Shown here piece after piece: positions 10,994-19,977 of a DNA stretch of 64,000 bases. Made by a program: the position numbers and the translations under genes. Location: positions 310,001 through 374,000 of the forward strand of contig NZ_JASDDK010000003.1 of NCBI RefSeq assembly GCF_030407435.1. The letters run 5' to 3'. Source of the DNA: Winogradskyella bathintestinalis (GTDB taxonomy: Bacteria; Bacteroidota; Bacteroidia; Flavobacteriales; Flavobacteriaceae). Position 1 is the stretch's first letter. Each line of letters begins with the position of its first letter. The notes under the pieces were generated by a model. That model worked only from the letters and a program-made list of their open reading frames with translations, did not search any database and was not told the DNA's origin.

Positions 10994-11013
10994 TAATCTT
11001 AAATCATTTTATT

Positions 11014-11844
11014 ATGGAAAATATACTCTTATTAACAGACTTCTCAAAAAATTCTTTAAAGGCCATTGACTATGCCATGAACCTATTTAAAGGCAATAGA
11101 TGTAATTTCTGTATACTTCATGTAAAAAGTTCTATTTCATATACAAGCGATGACATTATGGTATCAGGAAATGAAAGTATATATGATTTAATTGTCAAAG
11201 ATTCAAAAGATGAATTGAATGGAATAGCGCAAAATTTGAATACAAGGTTTAAAACTGAAGCTTATGAATTTGAAACTATTGTTGACTATGATAATTTAAC
11301 TGATGCTATTAATCAGGTGGTAAAAGCCAATGCAATAGATTTGATTGTAATGGGTACAAATGGTGTAACTGGTGCGAAAGAGGTTGTTTTTGGTAGTAAT
11401 ACTATTAATGTTATAAGACAGGTGAGTTGCCCAACTTTGATAGTTCCTGAAGGTTTTCATCTTAGAAGAACCAAAGAAATACTTTTGCCATTAGATGTTC
11501 AAGATACTATGAGCGGTAATGCATTTAGCAATGCTTCAAAATTTGCTCACCGTTTTAGTGAAACAATTCATGTATTAAGGGTTGATCCGAATAGTGAGAA
11601 TTCAACAGAAGAGAAAGATAAAGAGAACTTAAGCTATTTTATTAAAGATATGAATTCTGAATATCATGTAGTCAACGATATACCAATGCGTTATGTGGTA
11701 GACTGTTATATTCAAACTCACAAAATAGACCTTTTAGTTTTATTGGTGCAAGAAGAAAGCTTTTTAGAACGTTTTTTTATGGGATCTTCTACAACGAAAA
11801 TTAGCAACACGATCCGAGTTCCGCTTTTGGTTTTTCATTCTTAA
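11014..11844 (+). CDS. Tandem-domain universal stress protein
   Basis: UspA-superfamily protein of 276 residues with two repeats. Domain 1 starts MENILLLTDFSKNS and ends with the nucleotide-binding loop MGTNGVTGAKEVVFGSN followed by CPTLIVPE near residue 145. Domain 2 (from about 152, TKEILLPLDV) keeps the fold pattern but lacks the G-x2-G-x9-G loop, so probably only the first half binds ATP. Cytosolic. One of three such genes in 9 kb, with a CRP/FNR-type promoter at 10951-10993. Specific role unknown. Confidence 0.9.
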   Translation: MENILLLTDFSKNSLKAIDYAMNLFKGNRCNFCILHVKSSISYTSDDIMVSGNESIYDLIVKDSKDELNGIAQNLNTRFKTEAYEFETIVDYDNLTDAINQVVKANAIDLIVMGTNGVTGAKEVVFGSNTINVIRQVSCPTLIVPEGFHLRRTKEILLPLDVQDTMSGNAFSNASKFAHRFSETIHVLRVDPNSENSTEEKDKENLSYFIKDMNSEYHVVNDIPMRYVVDCYIQTHKIDLLVLLVQEESFLERFFMGSSTTKISNTIRVPLLVFHS

Positions 11845-11878
11845 TTAGTTCATAGCTTTTATCAGATTTCTATTTTGA

Positions 11879-12508
11879 TTATATTTTTTTAATCAAACCC
11901 TCTTTTTCCAAAGTTTTTATAATTGCATTTACGTAATCGGTAATGGACTTTTTATATTATTAAGATCAACCATATCATAAGTTCCAGACCATATTTTAGA
12001 TATCTGAACCTTCTGTAAAACTGTAAAGTGAAGTTTCTATGGTAAAAACATCATACCTATCATAGTTTTGTTCGTTGAAAAACGTATCTTGATATGCCAG
12101 ATAATAACCAATAAATTTTCGCAATCTGTAATCTAACTTAGAAGATTTTCCACTGTATGACACATTGTTCTCAATACCTTTTACCACAGAAATAAGTATA
12201 GCATCATAACCAGTAGCCATTAATTTTTCGAGTTTAGCTTCAATTTCCACCTCTGTGTTTTTCGAATTTTGAAACGATTTATCGAAAACAACACTACTTT
12301 GTAAGGCATTGACCTTTCTGGCATTTAATTTTCTTATAAATTGAAATTCAAAAGCTTTACGAACTTCTAAATCTGGTGTAACACCAATTACTAAAACATT
12401 TTTAGGAACAAAATTAGGATATTCCGGGTTTTTCCATTGTTTGGTCAATTGGGTTGACGCACAATTGAAAAGTAAAAACATAATTAGTGTAATACCAAAT
12501 ACTCTCAT
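11879..12508 (-). pseudogene. Lipoprotein gene broken by two frameshifts
   Basis: The intact frame starts at 12508 (MRVFGITLIMFLLFNCAS, a lipoprotein signal with Cys16) and runs to a stop at 11996. Homologous-looking coding continues past it. One base out of frame it reads SKIWSGTYDMVDLNNIK, and after a second shift at a run of five A (11949-11953 complement) it reads KSITDYVNAIIKTLEKEGL, then KKI and a stop at 11879. One extra base near 12000 and one missing A in the run restore a single protein of about 210 residues. It belongs to a family of small flavobacterial lipoproteins (TKQWKNPEYP, KNVLVIGVT). Real decay or a sequencing error cannot be told apart here. Confidence 0.8.
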
Positions 12509-12611
12509 AGTATAATCTATACTGTCTAACAATCGTCAGTTTATATCTTTTTTAATGAAGATTTTAACTTTCTCACTAAATCTTCAAAAAATAAAAACTC
12601 TTTTCTAAAAA

Positions 12612-13445
12612 TCAATTCTGACATGGAATAACTAAAAAAGGAACTATAGGTTTAAATCCGATTTTTTTAACAATAGGTTCTTTAATTATATTTTCTATAA
12701 AACTGTGCTTGTAATTTATCATCGTTAATATATTTATATCGAGTTCTTCAATAAAATCATTAATTTCTTTTGTCTTTTCGTCATAATCTGGCATCCAATG
12801 AAATGTGTGCGGATAGTCCTCTAAATAAACTTTCAGCATGGCCAAATTATAATCTTGATTTTTTTCAAAATTATTCTCATTCGAAATATGAACAATTCTA
12901 ATTTTAGAGTTGTGCAATTCAGCAATACGCTTTAGCGGTAATAATTCTTCGCCATAAAAACGCTTAAAATCTGTTGGAAACGCAATTTGTTCGGGTTTTA
13001 CAAAATCGAACTCATCCGGAACTATTAAAATCGGACATGTCTTTGTTGCTTTAATTAGATTTACTGTATTACTTCCAAAGAACATACCCTTTGCTTTTGT
13101 CGCACCTTTTGTTCCCATAACGACTAAATCTATATGGTGTTTTTGTATTGCGGTTTCTATAGCGTCATCTAAATCGCACTCATTTAAGATAATGTGAAAA
13201 TTGTGATTGGCATTTGCGTTAGCTTTTTCTGCCATATCCTTTAATTCATTAAGGTCGTTTAGAGCGTTTTCTAACATAGTTCTATTTAATTTATTAGAAA
13301 TATTAGACATCATAGACACTTTTATTATTGATGCATGTAAAAAATAGAAATCACATTCTTCTTCTGCATATAGTTTTAATGCATATACTGCTGCACTCCA
13401 GGCATTATCCGAAAAATCTGTTGGTAAAAGGACGTTTTTTTTCAT
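12612..13445 (-). CDS. Tandem-domain universal stress protein
   Basis: 277 residues with the same two-repeat plan as the genes at 11014 and 19978. Domain 1 starts MKKNVLLPTDFSDNAW and carries the binding loop MGTKGATKAKGMFFGSN, then CPILIVPDEF. Domain 2 (from about 155, EQIAFPTDFKRFYGE) has lost the loop. No canonical CRP/FNR-type promoter was found in the short leader. An imperfect TGAT-N3-ATCA lies at 13527-13537, and two better sites sit 290-335 bp upstream in the shared divergent region. Confidence 0.9.
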   Translation of the reverse strand: MKKNVLLPTDFSDNAWSAAVYALKLYAEEECDFYFLHASIIKVSMMSNISNKLNRTMLENALNDLNELKDMAEKANANANHNFHIILNECDLDDAIETAIQKHHIDLVVMGTKGATKAKGMFFGSNTVNLIKATKTCPILIVPDEFDFVKPEQIAFPTDFKRFYGEELLPLKRIAELHNSKIRIVHISNENNFEKNQDYNLAMLKVYLEDYPHTFHWMPDYDEKTKEINDFIEELDINILTMINYKHSFIENIIKEPIVKKIGFKPIVPFLVIPCQN

Positions 13446-13732
13446 GGTTTAATTTTTAAGTTATATCGAGAGTTAATTATTATTAGTTTCTTAAGCGATG
13501 GTATAAATTAGTATGAATTATGATTTTGATCGAATCATTAAAAATGATGTATTTAGGTAAAATCCTATTTGATTAATCGTAGATTTAAAGAACAGATTTT
13601 CGAAAAACAAGTGTTTATTATTAATCATTATGAGTGAATTTATTTTGTGCTTTACTTGAAACTCATTTACGAAAATCATTTCTGTCGGTTTTATTTTGAG
13701 TGGTAAAATTAGAAAGTATAAAGCACAAGAAC

Positions 13733-13810
13733 GATGATAAATATCATCTCAATCTTATTGAGACTAATGACTAATATCATTCCATACTGAGTATAATCCC
13801 TATAATTTTA
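13733..13810 (+). promoter_or_regulatory. Double CRP/FNR-type site and promoter, pointing right
   Basis: A palindromic site GATGATAAATATCATC (13733-13748, core TGATAAATATCA) lies 33 bp, three helical turns, upstream of TGACTAATATCA (13768-13779). Exactly 23 bp later is TAATTTTA (13803-13810), a -7-like box. Transcription would start near 13816, at the first base pairs of a structured RNA candidate, about 180 bp before deoD. Confidence 0.6.
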
Positions 13811-13814
13811 TCGT

Positions 13815-13919
13815 ATCAGCAAAAATTAAAACCAATTATAAAATTGCTATGATAAGATGTAGATAAGCTTGAAGATACTTTTGATACTGATGCATCTTGC
13901 TGATTAGAAATTTTTTTTT
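13815..13919 (+). ncRNA. Candidate ~105-nt small RNA with its own terminator
   Basis: Starts where the CRP/FNR-type promoter predicts. The 5' end ATCAGCAA (13815-13822) pairs perfectly with TTGCTGAT (13897-13904), closing the whole RNA. Inside are a small hairpin CAATT/AATTG (from 13833) and GATG (13856-13859) with CATC (13893-13896). Then come TAGAAA and nine T (13911-13919). No ORF of useful length lies within it. It could instead be the attenuating leader of deoD. Not a family I recognise. Confidence 0.45.
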
Positions 13920-13996
13920 GATTGTTTAAACAAACATGTAGAACTTCAAAAAAAAGTAGGGTTGTTAACGTTATTAAATCAAATTAATCTAAAATT

Positions 13997-14695
13997 ATGA
14001 GTATTCATATAGAAGCAAAAAAAGGAGAGATTGCAGAAACGGTATTGTTACCAGGCGACCCAATGCGCGCCAAATGGATAGCAGAAACATTTTTAGACAA
14101 TCATAAGTGTTATAACGATGTGCGCGGTATGTTGGGCTATACTGGTTTTTATAAAGGTAAACGTGTTTCGGTGCAAGGTACAGGTATGGGAATACCATCT
14201 GCACTCATTTATTGCCATGAACTCATTAACGATTATGGCGTTAAAAAATTAATTAGAGTGGGTTCAACAGGTTCTTATCAGAAAGATGTAAAGATTAGGG
14301 ATATTATAATCGCTATGGCAGCATCGTCAACCTCTGGTATTAATAATTCTCGTTTTTTTAATGCAGATTATTCGCCAACGGCCAACTTTGATTTGTTTAT
14401 GAAAGCTGCGCTTTACGCTAAAGAAAATAATATTACTATTAAAGCTGGTAACGTCTTATCTGCCGATGAGTTCTATGAAGATGATTTTAATAGCTATAAA
14501 AAATGGGCAGAATATGGTGTGTTGTGCGTAGAAATGGAAACCGCAGGTTTATATACCATTGCAGCAAAGTTTAATGTTAAGGCACTTTCTATTTTAACCG
14601 TTTCCGATTCGTTGGTTACTAAAAAACGCACATCATCAGACGAAAGGGAAAGCACGTTTAAAACTATGGTTGAGATTGCTTTGAATACGTTGTAG
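13997..14695 (+). CDS. deoD: Purine-nucleoside phosphorylase
   Basis: Hexameric DeoD-type phosphorylase of 232 residues, normal length. Visible: start [22 protein letters not shown] (phosphate loop Gly/Asp), R in [19 protein letters not shown], and the nucleoside site VEMETAGLY followed by ILTVSDS (Asp204-type residue). It cleaves purine (deoxy)nucleosides with phosphate for salvage. An upstream candidate sRNA or leader with a CRP/FNR-type promoter may couple it to the stress regulon. Confidence 0.96.
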   Translation: MSIHIEAKKGEIAETVLLPGDPMRAKWIAETFLDNHKCYNDVRGMLGYTGFYKGKRVSVQGTGMGIPSALIYCHELINDYGVKKLIRVGSTGSYQKDVKIRDIIIAMAASSTSGINNSRFFNADYSPTANFDLFMKAALYAKENNITIKAGNVLSADEFYEDDFNSYKKWAEYGVLCVEMETAGLYTIAAKFNVKALSILTVSDSLVTKKRTSSDERESTFKTMVEIALNTL

Positions 14696-14753
14696 CATAT
14701 TAAAAATATCTAAAAAAAACTGAATTCCTTCGAGTATTATAAATTAGTCAGCT

Positions 14754-15683
14754 ATGTCAGCAATAGAATTAATTAAAGAATGGTTAAATGCGAATCCATT
14801 TGTATGGAACATAATTAAGTTTTTAACTATATTATCTATTGCTTTATTGGTTATTCAGATACTAAGACGTTTTTTAAAAAGAAAGATTTCTAATACTGTA
14901 ATTCGTTATAAAACTCAAAAAGCGATAGAAATTTTAGGCTATTTATTACTGGTTTTTTTTACCATTACTTATTTTTCTGGAGCTATAAAAGATTTTACCA
15001 TAATCATTGGCTTATTTACAGCAGGCTTGGCATTTACTTTACAAGAACTGATATTAAGCATCGCTGGCTCTCTGTACATTGTTCTAGTTAAAGTTTATCA
15101 ACCTGGTGACCGCATTGAAATTAATGGTATTAAAGGTGATGTAATTGATGTGGATAGCATTTACACAACCATGATGGAAATTGGCGAATGGGTAAGTGGC
15201 GATAATTATAGTGGTCGTATCGTAAAATTAAGTAATGCCTTTGTATTTAAAGGGCCCATTTACAACTACTCTCAAGATTTCCCTTTTATTTGGGATGAGT
15301 TTGATTTACCAATACGATATGGGTCTGATATAGATTTAGCAAAATCAATTGTCATTAAAAATACTTCGGAAATCTTAGCAGAATATACTACAAATTCAAA
15401 AGCATAATGGATGGACGTTGTCAAAAAATACTATATAGAAGATGCCCAAGTAGAACCAACATTGGCTATTTCTTTGACTGATAATTGGATTAAATTCAAT
15501 TTAAGGTACATTGTAGATTTTAAAAAACGACGTCATACAAAACATCTACTAAGTGATGCCATTAGAAAAGGATTCGAAGGCACAAATGGAAAAGTCGTTT
15601 TAGCTTCAACAACTATAGAGTTAATTAAAATTCCTGATTTGAAAATAAACTCAGACGAATCAAAAAAACGTCATAATAACTAA
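14754..15683 (+). pseudogene. MscS-type mechanosensitive channel gene with an in-frame stop
   Basis: One reading frame of 309 codons is split by a TAA at 15405-15407. The first part (217 residues) has two to three membrane helices and the MscS core (GLAFTLQELILSIAGSLYIV, PGDRIEINGIKGDVIDVD). The part after the stop (WMDVVKKYYIEDAQVEPTL...) continues the C-terminal cytoplasmic domain without any frame change. A CAA-to-TAA change would explain it. The truncated product would lack the lower beta/alpha domain. A downstream ATG (15411) could start a separate fragment, but no reason to translate it is seen. The metal ATPase gene follows 7 bp after the end. Confidence 0.85.
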
Positions 15684-15690
15684 AAAGTTA

Positions 15691-17664
15691 ATGGTTAAAC
15701 AAATGGAGGAAACCCACCAACATTATCAAATTTTAGGTAAAAGAACAGAGCTGTATTTTGCGATTCTTTGTGGTATTTTTTTACTCATAGGTTTTTTAAT
15801 TGCAAAATTAACGGGCTTAGCAGATTGGACTTTTTTATTGAGTTACATTGTAGCCTACTTTTTTGGTGGTTTCTTTATCACAATAGAAGCTTCCAAAAAA
15901 ATACCCAAAGGAGATTTTGATATCGATTTTTTAATGGTTGCAGCAGCGGTAGGTGCAGCCTTTATTGGCAGTTGGGCAGAAGGTGCATTATTATTGTTTC
16001 TTTTTAGCTTAGGGCACGCTTTGGAGCATTATGCCATGAATAAAGCCAAAAAATCAATTGAAGCTTTAGGCAACCTCTCACCAAAAACAGCACTTGTTAA
16101 GAAAAACGGGGAACTAGAAGAAGTCGTAGTAGAGGCATTGAAAATTAATGATACTATCGTCATAAAACCAAATACAACAATTGCGGCAGATGGCGTAATT
16201 ACAAGTGGTAGCAGTAGTATTAATCAAGCACCAATAACAGGAGAAAGTATTCCAATAGATAAGACATTTATTGAAAGCACAGATAGTTTGCTAGACTTTA
16301 AACATATTGATAAAAACCATGTTGTATTTGCTGGCACAATAAATGGCGATAGCAGCCTTGAGGTATTGGTTCTTAAATTAAGTGAAGATTCTACCGTTTC
16401 ACGATTGATTAAAATGGTTAGTGAAGTGGAAACTCAAAAGTCACCTACACAACGACTTACAAAAAAGTTTGAAAAATGGTATGTACCAATAGTGATATTA
16501 GTTGTGTTTTTATTGTGCTTTGCATTTTTAATTATCGATGAAAATTTCGACACAAGCTTGTATAGAGCTATTACAGTTTTAGTTGCAGCCAGTCCTTGCG
16601 CCTTGGCAATTTCTACGCCTAGTGCTGTATTGAGCGGAATTGCTAGAGCGGCTCAAAAAGGCGTACTAATTAAAGGCGGAAGAGCTTTAGAAGATTTAGG
16701 CGAAATCAAAACCATAGCATTTGATAAAACAGGCACATTGACTGAAGGAAGACCTAAACTCACCAATCTAATTCCGTTGAATGATATGGATGAAAACGAG
16801 TTGGCGAAATTAGTTTTAGAGGTAGAAAGTTTAAGCAATCATCCATTGGCAAAAGCCATTACTAAGGATTTAAAAGTAAAGCACAACATAGAATCCCTAA
16901 ATAAAGCGTCTAATGTCAACGCCATTCAAGGTAAGGGCATACAGGCAGATTATGACCGTAAAAAAGTATTTATCGGAAATGTAAAACTTATGGATGATTC
17001 AGGTATAAAAGTAGATGATACTATCGCTTCTCATATGGAGGAGCTTCTACAAAATGGACATACCGTAATGTTAGTTGCATTTCAGAATGAGATTGTTGGT
17101 TTAATAAGTGTCATGGATTTACCTCGAAAAACGGCTGCTAGGACGCTAAAGCGATTAAAGGAAATTGGCATTAAAAACATGATTATGCTCACAGGTGACC
17201 ATCAAAATGTTGGAAACGCCATTGCCAATCAAATTGGACTTACAGAAGCCAAAGGGAATTTATTACCAGATGATAAGGTTACAGCTGTAAAAGCATTACT
17301 TAAAAGAGATAAAAAAATAGCCATGGTTGGCGATGGTGTCAATGATGCACCAGCAATGGCACTAAGTACAGTAAGTGTAGCCATGGGAGCAGCAGGAAGC
17401 GATGTGGCACTTGAAACAGCAGACGTTGCTTTAATGTCTGATAAAATTGAGAATTTGCCTTTTGTTATTGGTTTAAGTAGAGCATCTAAGCGGATTATTA
17501 AACAGAATATTTTTATTAGTCTCGGTGTCGTCGTTTTATTAGTTCCAGTTACTATTTTGGGGCTAACAAATATTGGCCTAGCTGTTGCTTTTCACGAAGG
17601 ATCTACAATTGTGGTGGTCTTAAATGCTTTACGATTACTTCGCTTTAATATGGGTGAATTATAG
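15691..17664 (+). CDS. P1B-4-type heavy-metal-translocating P-type ATPase
   Basis: 657 residues with no N-terminal metal-binding (HMA) domain, only a short His-containing start (EETHQHYQ). Membrane helices in the P1B pattern, TGESIP actuator motif, SPCALAIS in the ion-path helix, phosphorylation motif DKTGTLTEG, HP-containing N-domain (NHPLAKA) and hinge MVGDGVNDAPAM. SPC in place of CPC and HEGST in the last membrane segments are the signature of the P1B-4 group, reported to export Co, Zn, Fe or Cd. Start at 15691 or 4 codons later. Follows the broken mscS by 7 bp. Confidence 0.92.
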   Translation: MVKQMEETHQHYQILGKRTELYFAILCGIFLLIGFLIAKLTGLADWTFLLSYIVAYFFGGFFITIEASKKIPKGDFDIDFLMVAAAVGAAFIGSWAEGALLLFLFSLGHALEHYAMNKAKKSIEALGNLSPKTALVKKNGELEEVVVEALKINDTIVIKPNTTIAADGVITSGSSSINQAPITGESIPIDKTFIESTDSLLDFKHIDKNHVVFAGTINGDSSLEVLVLKLSEDSTVSRLIKMVSEVETQKSPTQRLTKKFEKWYVPIVILVVFLLCFAFLIIDENFDTSLYRAITVLVAASPCALAISTPSAVLSGIARAAQKGVLIKGGRALEDLGEIKTIAFDKTGTLTEGRPKLTNLIPLNDMDENELAKLVLEVESLSNHPLAKAITKDLKVKHNIESLNKASNVNAIQGKGIQADYDRKKVFIGNVKLMDDSGIKVDDTIASHMEELLQNGHTVMLVAFQNEIVGLISVMDLPRKTAARTLKRLKEIGIKNMIMLTGDHQNVGNAIANQIGLTEAKGNLLPDDKVTAVKALLKRDKKIAMVGDGVNDAPAMALSTVSVAMGAAGSDVALETADVALMSDKIENLPFVIGLSRASKRIIKQNIFISLGVVVLLVPVTILGLTNIGLAVAFHEGSTIVVVLNALRLLRFNMGEL

Positions 17665-17787
17665 TCTATAATTCCAATTTTCTTAGAACAAAAAATCCCA
17701 TTCTTACGAATATAGAAATGTATAATCTTACATTTAAAAACTTCAATAGATCCAATTAGTCTTCATTTTATCCAATTATTATATAAC

Positions 17788-17830
17788 TGACCAAAATCAT
17801 GGTTTTAGATATAAATACGAGTTAAATTAG
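17788..17830 (+). promoter_or_regulatory. CRP/FNR-type promoter of the flavin-binding protein gene
   Basis: TGACCAAAATCA (17788-17799), 23 bp, then TAAATTAG (17823-17830), a -7-like box with one mismatch. The ATG is 54 bp beyond the site, as for the two universal stress genes. Confidence 0.6.
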
Positions 17831-17853
17831 CGGTAACACTAAAACCCAATACC

Positions 17854-18309
17854 ATGATTAGGATTCTAAGTCAAATCGAAAGCACAAGAATTTTGACATC
17901 AAATTATATTGGCAACTTAGGCTACATCTACAGAAATAGGCCTTATGTAGTGCCAATCACATACTTTTTTGATGCTGAAAATAATGTGATTATTGGCTAT
18001 TCAGCAGAAGGCCATAAGATTAGAGCTATGCGGAAAAATGAAAATGTATCGCTTTCAGTTTCAGAAGTTGATTCGGTTAATTCATGGAATTCCGTAATGG
18101 CTCAAGGTAGATTCAGTGAACTTTCAGGAAGTGATGCCAAAGCACAATTACATATTTTCTCACTGGGTGTTAAGGATTTAATCATTAATAAAGAACATCG
18201 GAAACTGGATTTTATAAGTGATTTTTCAAGCAAAATCTATAAGGATGATTTACCAATTGTATTTCAAATTAAAATTGATGAAATAACAGGTAGAATTAGA
18301 CGAAACTAA
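17854..18309 (+). CDS. Pyridoxamine 5'-phosphate oxidase-like flavin-binding protein
   Basis: 151 residues of the split-barrel FMN-binding superfamily, in the branch annotated as nitroimidazole-resistance/PNPOx-like. Seen: IGNLGYIYRNRPYVVPITYFFD at the N-terminus, then the HKIRAMRKNENVSLSVSEVD stretch and VMAQGRFSEL. The bound cofactor may be FMN, F420 or heme; the sequence does not decide. Single-gene unit with a CRP/FNR-type promoter. Confidence 0.82.
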   Translation: MIRILSQIESTRILTSNYIGNLGYIYRNRPYVVPITYFFDAENNVIIGYSAEGHKIRAMRKNENVSLSVSEVDSVNSWNSVMAQGRFSELSGSDAKAQLHIFSLGVKDLIINKEHRKLDFISDFSSKIYKDDLPIVFQIKIDEITGRIRRN

Positions 18310-18320
18310 TTTCAAATTAA

Positions 18321-19205
18321 ATGACTATGAAATATTTATATGTGCTATTGCTATTCGTAATATTATCAGCTTGCAAAGACGATAAGCAGAAAGAAAACAT
18401 CATCGATAGTGAAATTATTGAGGATATAAATCCAGTTGCGAAAGAAACCTTACAATTTAAAGATGAAGACATCGAATCGTTGGATAAATCAATTACAATT
18501 AAATTAAAACAAAAGAGACTCATCCAAAAAGCGGATGAGAGTGAAGAACTTGAGGAATTGATTATCGACAAAAAATATCTCGTAGAAAAAGATGACTACA
18601 CCATCAACTTCAAATATCCTTTACTAAATGAAACCTACAAACCAACCAATAGCAATTTCAACGAGTTTATTAATGACTATTATGTTAACATCACCAAATC
18701 CGAATCAGACATTTTAGAAAGTAAATTATTATGCGATAGTATTGAGGCTAAAACATTTCGTGAAGAACGCTTTATAGATTATAAAATCTATAATGTCAAT
18801 GACCAGCTCGTAAGTGTGCTGTTTTACAAAGAGAATTTTTATTCAGGTGCCATGCATCCCAGTTATTCTTTCGACGGTTTTAATTTCGATTTAAATAGAG
18901 GTGTTTTCATGACGTACGAAGACTTTTTTAATCAAGGGTCAGAAGAAGAATTGGTAGGCATAATTAACGAAAAGATTAACGAACAAATAGGTGAAGGCGA
19001 CATGTATTATGATTGTTGGGAATTGTCTTTAGATGATTTTTTTACAAGCAAAAACAACTTTGTACTTAACGATACTTATGTTGAATTCTATTTTGACGAT
19101 TGTGTAATTTGTCCATCTTATACTGGCACGTATTCTATTGAACTTCCATTGACGGACCTACTATCAGTTTTAAAGAAATATGATTTAAATCCGTTGATTT
19201 TTTAA
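18321..19205 (+). CDS. DUF3298/DUF4163 lipoprotein
   Basis: Lipoprotein of about 292 residues. The signal ends in the lipobox LSAC; start is 18321 or the ATG at 18327. After an acidic linker (30-80) comes a DUF4163-like region (YTINFKYPLL...NEFINDYY) and a DUF3298/RsiV-like C-terminal domain (YSGAMHPSYSFDGFNFDL, then MTYEDFFNQGSEEELVGII). This pair occurs in extracytoplasmic proteins of unknown function. It lies 11 bp after the flavin-binding gene and may be co-transcribed. Confidence 0.8.
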   Translation: MTMKYLYVLLLFVILSACKDDKQKENIIDSEIIEDINPVAKETLQFKDEDIESLDKSITIKLKQKRLIQKADESEELEELIIDKKYLVEKDDYTINFKYPLLNETYKPTNSNFNEFINDYYVNITKSESDILESKLLCDSIEAKTFREERFIDYKIYNVNDQLVSVLFYKENFYSGAMHPSYSFDGFNFDLNRGVFMTYEDFFNQGSEEELVGIINEKINEQIGEGDMYYDCWELSLDDFFTSKNNFVLNDTYVEFYFDDCVICPSYTGTYSIELPLTDLLSVLKKYDLNPLIF

Positions 19206-19254
19206 TAAGATTTGAAACTTTATAGAAAATGAAAAAATCGCAAATAAAATTAAA

Positions 19255-19509
19255 CTAATCCATCTGCTGTTTCTTGGCTTCTTTTTTCGCTTGTTGTTCG
19301 AGTTTTCTGAAATAACCTCTAGTTAAAAAATTATGTTTTAAAGCTTCCATGTTTTGGTTGAATTTATCTGTGCCTTCATTCACATTTTTAAGCGTAGACG
19401 ATAAACTATGCACCATAGACGTATCTTTTACTATATAATTATAAGCACCTTCGCTAGAATTAAAATCTTCGACAATTGTATTTGCATTATTTAATAAAGT
19501 CTCAATCAA
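19255..19509 (-). pseudogene. C-terminal remnant of an MCE (MlaD-like) protein
   Basis: Eighty-four residues matching only the tail of Bacteroidota MCE-domain proteins: KDTSMVHSLSSTLKNVNEGT, NQNMEALKHNFLTRGYF and a Lys-rich end. The MCE domain and membrane anchor are missing. A stop codon lies just upstream in this frame, and the frame overlaps the end of the permease remnant by 8 bp. It is the distal end of an internal deletion in an mlaE-mlaF-mlaD operon. Confidence 0.72.
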
Positions 19510-19813
19510 CTACCGCAGAATTGGCAGTATAACCAATGCCTTCAGTTCTTTTGGCGCAATAATAACCTTTATAACAATCCACAATTCCGATAGCTAATCC
19601 AAAAAAGAAAGATTTGATAGTAGCAGGAATAATGTCACCATATACTATGGAATCAAAAACTTGATTAAAGTATAATATAAACGATACATTGCCTTTAAGG
19701 TTTTCAACTAAAAAAGAGCCAAAAAACTCAATGGCAACGCCAATAAGAACCAATAATAGTAACATTAACGTAACGGTCAATACACGAGTAACAACAAAAG
19801 TATTGGAATCATA
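19502..19813 (-). pseudogene. Truncated MlaE-type ABC permease remnant
   Basis: From about 19813 the frame reads YDSNTFVVTRVL, then hydrophobic segments and the conserved MlaE cytoplasmic loop GIVDCYKGYYCAKRTEGIGY...NSAVV. The N-terminal half is gone and only a TTG could start it (19780). The protein breaks off at VVD just before the last membrane helix expected in MlaE. It fuses directly to the MCE tail, with the ATPase gene missing between them. Non-functional for retrograde lipid transport. Confidence 0.75.
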
Positions 19814-19839
19814 GATTTTAGAAAATCATATCATTTGGT

Positions 19840-19952
19840 TGATATATATCATCTTAACTTTCTCTGTTTGAGCTTTTTATTAACCATCAGTATTTATCAT
19901 TCCTTCTAATGACCTATGTCATCTTAAATGTTGAATGTGCGAGTTAATTTTG
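19840..19952 (+). promoter_or_regulatory. CRP/FNR-type promoter of the third universal stress gene
   Basis: TGACCTATGTCA (19910-19921) is a perfect dyad, then 23 bp, then an exact -7 box TAATTTTG (19945-19952). A second dyad TGATATATATCA lies 70 bp upstream (19840-19851). The ATG is 56 bp beyond the proximal site. It probably drives the run of genes that follows. Confidence 0.7.
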
Positions 19953-19977
19953 TCTTATCATTTTAGTTTATATCAAC

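Noticed and set aside
13527..13537. CRP/FNR-type site for the leftward universal stress gene
   Set aside because: TGAT-N3-ATCA has the wrong half-site spacing, and the sequence 23 bp beyond (TACCATCG) is a poor -7 box.
15411..15683. Separate 90-residue gene after mscS
   Set aside because: It is in the same frame as mscS, one codon after the stop, and continues the same domain.
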